Shown here: positions 1 through 4,973 of the stretch, piece by piece | How positions within the stretch are numbered: the first letter of the stretch is position 1 | How the letters are laid out: the number at the start of each line of letters is the position of its first letter | Assembly (NCBI GenBank): GCA_035527235.1 | Contig: DATLAV010000144.1 | Location: 1-5,874, forward strand | Direction of reading: 5' to 3' | Length of the DNA stretch: 5,874 nucleotides | Source of the DNA: BS750m-G28 sp035527235 | GTDB taxonomy: Archaea; Thermoproteota; Bathyarchaeia; TCS64 | Notes under the pieces: model-generated | What the model saw: the letters and a program-made list of their open reading frames with translations, nothing else | The model's database searches: none | What the model was told of the DNA's origin: nothing | Made by a program: the position numbers and the translations under genes

Positions 1-668
1 GCCAGAACTCGGAGGGGTACGGGATGACGTGTGTGACGTTGCCTCCCAGAACCTCGTATTCCTCGATGAAGCCTGTCAAATTCCCGAAGGGGTATCCGTT
101 TACGAAGTCACTCTCCACGTTGTCGTTCCTGTGTAGGATGATCGTGTGGGTCTTCCCCAGATCCACCATCATCCGGGCAAGGGGCTCCACCTGCCTGAAG
201 GAGTGGGGGCTGAGTCTGATCACGTTGGGCCAGATGCCCACCCAGAAGTAGACGTCCACGGTAGGGGTGATCACCGTCATGTTGAACTTGAGAATGTTCC
301 TCAGGGAGCCATGCATCTGGGAGCCCCAAGCGTACCCTATGACCAAGTCGATGTAGCTCTCATTGTACCACTTGGTCAGTCGAATGGCCTCTGTCGCATG
401 GGAATCTGCACAGCTGAAGACGAACTCGAAACTATAGTCCAAACCCGCGCTCTCGCAGTGATCGTTGATCTCCTCCCTCGCCAGTTCCGCCAAGAAGACG
501 TACTGGGAGTGCGAGCTGTTCGTTGGGCTCATAACGCCTATCCTTATGACTCTGGTCTCATCCCCCTGTAGCTCTGGTGGCGGCGTCCCTATTCCTAGCA
601 GGACCAGCCCCATTACGATGACAGAGACTAGGGAAGGCGTAGGCCACTGATTTCACATTGAGCCTCAT
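1..668 (-). CDS. Second (downstream) substrate-binding-type surface protein; 3'-truncated by window edge and apparently frameshifted near its N-terminus
   Basis: Seen: from base 613 to base 2 the minus strand has one long open frame encoding RIGVMSP..., FEFVFSCAD, AIRLTK and DLVIGYAWGS. These match FEFVYSCAD, AIDLTK and DLVLGYGWSS of the gene just upstream, so the two are paralogues with the type 1 periplasmic-binding fold (Peripla_BP_6/LivK-like). The natural start is the ATG at 668, which has GGAGGAGG 7 nt upstream and lies 3 nt after the neighbour's stop. Its frame, however, ends at a TGA at 560-558. The frames join if one base is removed, for example from the GGG at 631-633 (CCC on the coding strand), giving MRLNVKSVAYAFLVSVIVMG followed by LVLLGIG. 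That is an uncleaved signal-anchor like the paralogue's, and IGVM then falls at residue 43 versus 44 there. About 222 residues are visible and roughly the C-terminal half is missing. Five N-X-S/T sequons suggest an exported, glycosylated protein. The frameshift may be real or a sequencing error. Ligand unknown. Confidence 0.8.
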
Positions 669-671
669 CGC

Positions 672-1937
672 CTAGCCTCCTCCGAGCGCGACAAGGGTCG
701 TTACCCATTCGACCGCGTCAGCCTCACTGCGGTAGATACCGCACCTCAGGCACTCGCATGAGCCGTCGACATCGAAGTAACCCCAGAGAGCGCAGTCTAC
801 GGCTGTCCTGTCACCATACTCGTCTAGAAGGCAGGGACCGCTGGCCCCCGTGTAGTTGCAGGCGACGTCGTGGATGACCTCCCTGACCAGGGTCCCGTTG
901 TCCGAGTCGACCTCCAGCGCCGAGAGGGCGAGGACCCAGCAGCCGTCGTAGATGTTGGCGTCATAAAAGCCCAGGGGCTCATGAAATGCTGCCTGCCATG
1001 CCTCGTTCACCCTCGCATAGATCTCCGTCTCGGAGACATCCACGTAGGGAGATATCAGTACCACCTTCGAAGCAACGGTTCCGTTACTCGTTACATAATT
1101 CGATTTGGCGGTGGCATCCGTCCCGAACCAGATGACGTCCGTCAGCGGGGCGATCTCATCGGCCTGAACCAAGAGGTCCCCGGCCTCTTCGAATCCGAGG
1201 AGCAGGACCGCAGCGGAGCCGGACCCGTTGACCTCCATAATCTGGCTGAGGGCGAAGGCAGCCCTCTCCAGGTGCTCTGTGTAGTCGACTCCATTCCTCT
1301 CGCCTAGGTACTCGACCGCGGCGTGTATCCGGCCCCCCTCCTGCTCGTAATGGGGCTTGAAACCCTCGAATATGTATCTCGCCCAGGCGTCACTGCGCAT
1401 GAGGACCACTATATCGGTCTTCTCGAGGGACAATATCGCCCTAGTGATAACATTCTGCTGGTAGCCATCGTGGGGGCACAGCCTGAAGACGTTGTCAACC
1501 AGTTCAAAGTGGGGGGATGTTGAGGAGGGGCTGAGGAGCACCATCCCGTTCTCGTCGGCGTAGTTCCTGGCCCCGCTGCAGATGAAGGAGGACCAACCGT
1601 ATCCGAGAACGAGGTCAACGCCATCCTCATGGTACTCCTTGGTTAAATCGATCGCTTTCTGAGCCTGGCCGTCAGCACAGCTATAGACGAACTCGAACCT
1701 GCGATCGATACCGGACTCGTTACAGTATGCGTTGATCTCCGCCAAAGCCATCTCGGCGAGGAACCTCCACATCTCATCGGTCTCCCTCTTGGAGCTCATG
1801 ACTCCTATCCGGAAAACGCCTTCCTCGCTCTCAACCTCAGGTGAGCTATCGGAGGGCCACCTCGCGTAATAGGCATACACCCCGAGAACAGTCAGGACTG
1901 TGATCACCGCCAGCGCGTACCTCAGTTTGTTCCCCAT
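672..1937 (-). CDS. Membrane-anchored substrate-binding-type protein (type 1 periplasmic-binding fold, Peripla_BP_6/LivK-like)
   Basis: Seen: 421 residues. A short basic start (MGNKLR) and a hydrophobic stretch at about 7-24 have no lipobox cysteine, so an uncleaved N-terminal anchor outside the cytoplasmic membrane is likely. An acidic Ser/Pro linker (29-40) leads to RIGVMSS at 43, the first beta strand of the binding fold. Other family-like pieces are DLVLGYGWSS (108-117), LLSPSSTSP (134-142, the usual ligand-binding Ser/Thr region), VFRLCPHDG (150-158), the hinge-type VIWFGTDA (268-275), and YDGCWVLALSAL followed by GASGPCLLDEYGDR (330-377), which matches the usual ending of LivK-like proteins. 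There are 11 cysteines (72, 87, 120, 154, 333, 360, 369, 382, 394, 396, 399) and five N-X-S/T sequons (73, 237, 285, 347, 361), suggesting an oxidised, glycosylated surface protein. The family binds amino acids, amides or similar solutes for ABC uptake or for sensing; the ligand here is unknown. No permease or ATPase gene is visible. The gene is first in an operon with its paralogue. Confidence 0.88.
   Translation of the reverse strand: MGNKLRYALAVITVLTVLGVYAYYARWPSDSSPEVESEEGVFRIGVMSSKRETDEMWRFLAEMALAEINAYCNESGIDRRFEFVYSCADGQAQKAIDLTKEYHEDGVDLVLGYGWSSFICSGARNYADENGMVLLSPSSTSPHFELVDNVFRLCPHDGYQQNVITRAILSLEKTDIVVLMRSDAWARYIFEGFKPHYEQEGGRIHAAVEYLGERNGVDYTEHLERAAFALSQIMEVNGSGSAAVLLLGFEEAGDLLVQADEIAPLTDVIWFGTDATAKSNYVTSNGTVASKVVLISPYVDVSETEIYARVNEAWQAAFHEPLGFYDANIYDGCWVLALSALEVDSDNGTLVREVIHDVACNYTGASGPCLLDEYGDRTAVDCALWGYFDVDGSCECLRCGIYRSEADAVEWVTTLVALGGG
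676..683 (-). promoter_or_regulatory. Strong Shine-Dalgarno for the downstream paralogue
   Basis: GGAGGAGG on the minus strand lies inside the last Gly codons of the upstream binding-protein gene, 7 nt before the ATG at 668. It fixes that ATG as the intended start and so shows that the following frame break is inside the coding region, not upstream of it. It also implies translation of the pair from one mRNA. Confidence 0.75.
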
Positions 1938-1962
1938 ATCTAAATGAGTGATTCTCGGCTTG

Positions 1963-1970
1963 TTTAGTAA
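1963..1970 (-). promoter_or_regulatory. Putative TATA box for the binding-protein operon
   Basis: TTACTAAA on the minus strand, preceded by an A-rich stretch, is centred about 29 bases before the ATG at 1937. The archaeal TATA-to-start distance of about 26-27 bases puts initiation only a few bases ahead of the ATG. No Shine-Dalgarno is present there, so a leaderless or nearly leaderless mRNA is likely. Confidence 0.45.
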
Positions 1971-1975
1971 GCTTT

Positions 1976-1990
1976 TTTGAAAAGAAAAGT
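1976..1990 (-). terminator. Pyrimidine-tract transcription end after the wHTH gene
   Basis: Directly after the TAA of the wHTH gene the minus strand reads ACTTTTCTTTTC. T-rich tracts without a hairpin are the usual intrinsic termination signal in archaea. The promoter of the next operon follows at once, so the two units are probably transcribed separately. Confidence 0.4.
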
Positions 1991-2743
1991 TTACAAAGCG
2001 ATTTTCTGCCCTTCCCAGATCAGACCTCGGAGGTTAAGCAGGATACGGTGAAGTTCGCGGATGAGGTATCTTTTCTCCAGCGTCTGACCCAGGTAGCTGG
2101 AGTCATCTTCCTTGAGGACCTCGGCGAACTCCGTTACTAACCGCGCCATAGACTCCAGATCGTCCTCATAAGCGTACCCGCACCCTGAAGTCATCGCGCC
2201 CAGCTCGACGAGTTTAGCCTTGATCTGAAGGGTCATCATCAGGAGCTCGGTGAGGCGACCCCTGTCGATGTCAACGCCCTCGAAGATGGAGTAGACGATG
2301 TCGAGGGAGTCCTCTACCATCAGGTACGCCTCAAAACGGATCTCCCGCTCAGTCCTCATATGGGAAGCCTCAGCCCCGATCAGGCTGGAGAAGAGGTAGG
2401 CGTTGGCGACGACACTGAGAACGAGGACTACGATGAAGATGGTCTTGGATAACCTCCCCAGGTCCAATTCGGGTTTAGCAGGCCCCATCGTCTGCTCCCC
2501 CTTCAACAGGTCGACGGCGGCCTCCCCCATGCCCGAGAGGGTGTACAGCCCCCGACCGTCTTTCTCTAGGAGCTCCTCCATGTTCCTGAGGTGGTAGGCG
2601 AGCATCCCCGAGTCCACGTCAAGGAAGCGGAGGAGCTGTGTGTATGAAGCAGGGCTATCTGAGAGAATCTCAATTATCCTCCGCCTAAGCTCGTGCTTCA
2701 GGATGTGGAAGACCCTGGGACGACTATAATCTGTGGGACTCAC
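1991..2743 (-). CDS. Membrane-anchored winged helix-turn-helix transcriptional regulator
   Basis: Seen: 250 residues from a GTG at 2743, chosen because GGGG lies 7 nt upstream and because the open frame further upstream (to 2965) overlaps the RDD gene and encodes Ser/Arg-rich nonsense. Residues 9-80 form an ArsR-like winged helix: VFHILKHELRRRIIEIL, then SYTQLLRFLDVDSGMLAYHLRNM (helix-turn-helix, with the typical recognition-helix YHL), then a wing GRGLYTLSGMGEAAVDLL. A single membrane helix follows at about 100-123 (TIFIVVLVLSVVANAYLFSSL). The remaining 125 or so residues are strongly helical, with many Leu/Glu/Arg, and resemble no ligand domain I know. With the DNA-binding part inside, the helical tail would lie outside the cell. 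Inference: a one-component regulator that senses a signal at or outside the membrane. The gene sits just upstream of the two binding proteins in the same orientation, but probably with its own promoter and terminator. Confidence 0.8.
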   Translation of the reverse strand: MSPTDYSRPRVFHILKHELRRRIIEILSDSPASYTQLLRFLDVDSGMLAYHLRNMEELLEKDGRGLYTLSGMGEAAVDLLKGEQTMGPAKPELDLGRLSKTIFIVVLVLSVVANAYLFSSLIGAEASHMRTEREIRFEAYLMVEDSLDIVYSIFEGVDIDRGRLTELLMMTLQIKAKLVELGAMTSGCGYAYEDDLESMARLVTEFAEVLKEDDSSYLGQTLEKRYLIRELHRILLNLRGLIWEGQKIAL

Positions 2744-2775
2744 TCTCAATCCCCTTGATGTAAAATGCGGAGAAA

Positions 2776-2784
2776 GGTAAAAGG
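2776..2784 (-). promoter_or_regulatory. Putative TATA element for the wHTH gene
   Basis: CCTTTTACC on the minus strand is centred about 37 bases before the GTG at 2743, giving a predicted short leader of about 10 bases that would contain the GGGG ribosome-binding site. A second T-rich match (2759-2766) would start transcription inside the gene and fits less well. Confidence 0.3.
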
Positions 2785-2807
2785 GTGTTGAGGGATGAAC
2801 GTTGGCG

Positions 2808-3314
2808 TCAGTCGTACTTCTTGAGGACGACGGTCTGCGACAGGCTGTTGAAAAGCCTCTGATCCCTGGAGGGGTAGAGTATCCAGCCCAGGATGCAGTC
2901 GAGGGGGAGCAGGAACGCCTTCCCGAGACTCTGGATGGCCGACTTCCCCATGTTGATGGCCCCACCGCCTAGGCGCGCCACCTGAATTTTCATCACCATC
3001 TTGCCTACCGACTGCCCGTAGACGCCCTCCATGATCGTCCAGTACAGGAAGTGGAGGACGTTATTACCCCCGAAGTTTGCGAAGGGGATCATCCGTGGCA
3101 TCATGCCCCATGTTCTGGGCATCCAGTAAACTCCCGGCAGCGTGAGCCAGGAGAGGGCGATGCTCAGTATGATGATGTCTATCAGCCAGGCTATGAACCT
3201 GTCACCCCAGGACGCCAAGACGAGACCCTCAGAGGATCCCATCTTAGCCCCGCACTCGGGGCAGAAGGCGGCGTCCTCGGGTACCTCCTTGCCACAGTTC
3301 TTGCAGAACGGCAT
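2808..3314 (-). CDS. Zinc-ribbon plus RDD-family membrane protein
   Basis: Seen: 168 residues. The N-terminus is a zinc ribbon with CKNCGKE and CPECGAK; Cys 4, 7, 18 and 21 form two CxxC knuckles. Residues 36-165 are an RDD domain. The first helix, RFIAWLIDIIILSIAL (39-54), carries the family Arg39 and Asp46. YGQSVGKMVMKIQV (99-112) is the usual G-x-S-x-G-K loop. The last helix is around LLPLDCILGWILY with Asp139, followed by SRDQRLFNSLSQTVVLKK. The Asp usual in the final 'HD-K-L-A-G-T' block is Asn156 here. RDD proteins are small polytopic membrane proteins of uncertain role, some linked to ion or solute transport. A cytoplasmic zinc ribbon fused to an RDD domain is a recurring architecture; the ribbon probably binds a partner rather than a substrate. 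The start is the ATG at 3314, with AGGTGA 6 nt upstream. It looks like a single-gene unit. Confidence 0.85.
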   Translation of the reverse strand: MPFCKNCGKEVPEDAAFCPECGAKMGSSEGLVLASWGDRFIAWLIDIIILSIALSWLTLPGVYWMPRTWGMMPRMIPFANFGGNNVLHFLYWTIMEGVYGQSVGKMVMKIQVARLGGGAINMGKSAIQSLGKAFLLPLDCILGWILYPSRDQRLFNSLSQTVVLKKYD

Positions 3315-3320
3315 GCACGG

Positions 3321-3326
3321 TCACCT
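3321..3326 (-). promoter_or_regulatory. Shine-Dalgarno of the zinc-ribbon/RDD gene
   Basis: AGGTGA on the minus strand stands 6 nt before the ATG at 3314. It supports that start, from which the protein begins directly with the first zinc knuckle. Confidence 0.6.
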
Positions 3327-3348
3327 TACAGGGATTTAGAATGAATGG

Positions 3349-3361
3349 CGTAAGTTATCTT
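3349..3361 (-). promoter_or_regulatory. Possible promoter of the zinc-ribbon/RDD gene
   Basis: An AT-rich element, AAGATAACTTACG on the minus strand, is centred about 41 bases before the ATG at 3314. This would leave a leader of about 14 bases containing the AGGTGA. The match to an archaeal TATA box is only fair, and read-through from the eL38 gene is an alternative. Confidence 0.25.
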
Positions 3362-3373
3362 TTACTCAGGGGA

Positions 3374-3568
3374 TTAAACCTCTTCCTTGGCGCACTGTAT
3401 CCTTCCTAGAAGCTCATCGGCCTCGGATGAGGGAAGCTTGATGGTGTAGAGGTACCTCTTCGACTTGACCTTGAGCTTTGTGACGTCGTTCAGCCGCTTC
3501 ACTGTGCACTTTTGAGCCCCCGCCGTCAATGCGAGGAACTCGTCAGCGTCAAATATCTCCTTCGGCAA
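3374..3568 (-). CDS. rpl38e: Large-subunit ribosomal protein eL38 (L38e)
   Basis: Seen: with the TTG at 3568 as start the product is 64 residues beginning MPKEIFDADEFL and containing KLKVKSKRYLYTIKL at 31-45. Known family: eL38 proteins are 65-80 residues, usually start M-P-(K/R)-x-I with an acidic 'EFL' helix, carry a basic strand ending in S-R/K-R-YLYT, and bind 23S/28S rRNA on the large subunit surface. An in-frame GTG at 3577 would add three residues (M-D-D), but GAGGTG sits exactly 6 nt before the TTG and would overlap that GTG, and the TTG start reproduces the family N-terminus. Cys21 and Cys59 are the only cysteines. The gene appears to be a single transcription unit with a TATA element at 3611-3619. 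eL38 is known from eukaryotes and TACK/Asgard archaea, which makes it the main taxonomic clue here. The short length rules out a confident alignment by eye at the C-terminus. Confidence 0.85.
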   Translation of the reverse strand: MPKEIFDADEFLALTAGAQKCTVKRLNDVTKLKVKSKRYLYTIKLPSSEADELLGRIQCAKEEV

Positions 3569-3574
3569 ATCATC

Positions 3575-3580
3575 CACCTC
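3575..3580 (-). promoter_or_regulatory. Shine-Dalgarno that decides the eL38 start
   Basis: GAGGTG on the minus strand is followed by a 6-nt spacer (GATGAT) and then TTG CCG AAG GAG (M-P-K-E). The same GTG could be read as an in-frame start, but it would then have no ribosome-binding site of its own at a useful distance. Confidence 0.6.
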
Positions 3581-3610
3581 AACGATGCACTCAGATTGAA
3601 CGGGAGACCC

Positions 3611-3619
3611 GATAATAGG
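3611..3619 (-). promoter_or_regulatory. Putative TATA box for eL38
   Basis: CCTATTATC on the minus strand lies just after the MFS stop codon. Initiation about 26 bases downstream, near 3588, would leave a leader of about 20 bases containing the GAGGTG Shine-Dalgarno. Confidence 0.4.
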
Positions 3620-3628
3620 CTTTTCGGA

Positions 3629-4900
3629 TCAGACCTCTGCCCTCTCGGGCTCACGGACGAACAAGTAGGCAAGGACCGCACACAATGCGAGGATACCGGC
3701 CTGTATGACCCAGGGTAGCGAGGGGCTGTACTCGTAGATATATCCGCCGAGCAGAGAGCCTATCGTAGCCGGTATGAACAGCAGGAAGCCCCTGGCGTAG
3801 CCGCCCCCTCCGACGCCGACCCCTATGCCCTGGCCAAGGGTCGCCATGACGCGTCCCCGTGTGTTCCTCGGGATCGTGTCGGCCAGGAGGACGTTGGTGG
3901 ATATCCAGATGAAGGCGTTGCTCATAACTAGCATCACGTAAAGCAATGTGGTCATTATGAAGCCCTGGGACACCGTATATGCAAGGACGAGGGGAACAGC
4001 CGTTGAGAAGCCGACGAACATGCACCTCCTCGCCCCCCACTTGTCCACAAGGTTCCCGATGCTCATGCTGAGAGCGGTCTTCGTCAGACCCGCTGTCAGG
4101 AGGAGGCTCCCCCAAGTGTAGGCTGAGAGACCGATGTTCTCCTTGGCGTAGACGATCCAGAACGGCTGCACGATAGAGTTGATGAACGTGAGGAGTATAG
4201 CTATCAGTGTGTAGCCATGGAGGTTGTCATAGACCCAGCGTATGGACCGGAAGATGTCGCTGTAAGAGTCCCTCATTATCTGGACAACGTCCCACCCTAT
4301 GCCGGTCCCGTTGTCGATGGTCTCCTTCAGGTAGCGGAGCCTGATGTAAGCGACGATGAAGGCCAGCATGAAGCTCAGTCCATAGCCGATTCGCATGGCT
4401 GGTTGCAGCGTGTAGGTGACAATAAGCCATCCACCTATGAAGGGGATGAAGATCCGGACCGCCTCAGGTATCACCATGGTGAGGGAGAGAATCCTACCGC
4501 GCGCCCCCACCGGTATCGAGTCGGCCATGATGGCGTTGAGGGCCGGCATATAGAAGAGAACCAGCTGCTGATACGCCATGCCGACTGCAAGCCACTGCCA
4601 ACTGGGTGCCAGAACGAAGAGAAGGAAGCTCGAGGCGTAGAGGAACGTCGAAACGCCTACGAGCCTAGCTCTCCCAGACTTGTCGGCGATATAACCCCCT
4701 AGGGGGTATAGGAACATGCCTGCGAGCCCGGCGATGGCGTTCACCTGCCCGATCTGGGGCTTGCTGCCGCCCAACTCCAGTATGTAAAGGGAGAGATATG
4801 GGTAGACGATAGAGCCTGAGACACTCCAGATGACGCGGCTGACCGTTAGAACTAGGATGTTACCCTTCATCAATGAACGAATTGAATCCTGCTCAGTCAT
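3629..4900 (-). CDS. Major facilitator superfamily (MFS) transporter, 12 predicted membrane helices
   Basis: Seen: 423 residues, almost all hydrophobic helices, with a short cytoplasmic N-terminus (MTEQDSIRSLMKGN). The MFS motif A, GGYIADKSGRARL, is at 68-80 between helices 2 and 3, and its second-half counterpart, GNLVDKWGARRCM, at 282-294. The halves also share a repeated block: ADSIPVGARGR (126-136) and ADTIPRNTRGR (340-350). A hydrophilic central loop lies at about 187-228, as expected between the two six-helix bundles. The C-terminus ends in a charged tail, VREPERAEV. Known: MFS proteins are secondary transporters driven by ion gradients; the arrangement resembles drug/solute exporters of the DHA1-like type, but the substrate cannot be read from sequence. 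A glycine-rich stretch at 356-367 is unusual (see findings). The ATG at 4900 has AGGGG about 8 nt upstream; M11 is a less likely alternative. It appears monocistronic. Confidence 0.9.
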   Translation of the reverse strand: MTEQDSIRSLMKGNILVLTVSRVIWSVSGSIVYPYLSLYILELGGSKPQIGQVNAIAGLAGMFLYPLGGYIADKSGRARLVGVSTFLYASSFLLFVLAPSWQWLAVGMAYQQLVLFYMPALNAIMADSIPVGARGRILSLTMVIPEAVRIFIPFIGGWLIVTYTLQPAMRIGYGLSFMLAFIVAYIRLRYLKETIDNGTGIGWDVVQIMRDSYSDIFRSIRWVYDNLHGYTLIAILLTFINSIVQPFWIVYAKENIGLSAYTWGSLLLTAGLTKTALSMSIGNLVDKWGARRCMFVGFSTAVPLVLAYTVSQGFIMTTLLYVMLVMSNAFIWISTNVLLADTIPRNTRGRVMATLGQGIGVGVGGGGYARGFLLFIPATIGSLLGGYIYEYSPSLPWVIQAGILALCAVLAYLFVREPERAEV

Positions 4901-4942
4901 AGAATAAACCCCTATGAAATCCTGATAAGGCTATTTAGGTCA

Positions 4943-4951
4943 GATTTAAAC
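4943..4951 (-). promoter_or_regulatory. Putative TATA box for the MFS gene
   Basis: GTTTAAATC on the minus strand is a near-consensus archaeal TATA box. Initiation about 26 bases on, near 4920, gives a leader of about 20 bases that includes an AGGGG ribosome-binding site. Two weaker AT elements closer to the gene (about 4922-4938) could instead give leaderless transcripts. Confidence 0.4.
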
Positions 4952-4973
4952 ATTCCCCGATACCAGGGAGGGG

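Noticed and set aside
146..571. Plus-strand open frame of 141 codons at the left end
   Set aside because: The minus strand here encodes the second binding protein with clear similarity to its neighbour; the plus frame shows no domain.
611..613. Internal ATG as the true start of the second binding protein
   Set aside because: There is no ribosome-binding site, and only about seven hydrophobic residues would precede the soluble part, too short for export; the ATG at 668 with GGAGGAGG is much better despite the frame break.
870..1307. Plus-strand open frame of 145 codons opposite the intact binding-protein gene
   Set aside because: Antisense shadow; its composition is unlike a real protein and the minus-strand gene is well supported.
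2744..2965. N-terminal extension of the wHTH frame upstream of the GTG at 2743
   Set aside because: It overlaps the well-supported RDD gene in another frame, is Ser/Arg/Pro-rich with no domain, and the GTG at 2743 has a ribosome-binding site and starts right at the wHTH domain.
3651..4115. Long minus-strand open frame inside the MFS gene
   Set aside because: It is rich in Arg, His, Pro and Gly with no recognisable domain and lies wholly inside the MFS coding frame, which has clear family motifs; it is a GC-rich frame shadow.
4217..4702. Plus-strand open frame of 161 codons opposite the MFS gene
   Set aside because: It is the antisense of membrane-helix codons, with no motif, no ribosome-binding site and no promoter that I can see.
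4955..4973. CCCC...GGGG inverted repeat after the beta-CASP gene, considered as a hairpin terminator
   Set aside because: The stem is only four bases with an 11-base loop and no T tract follows directly; too weak to call.
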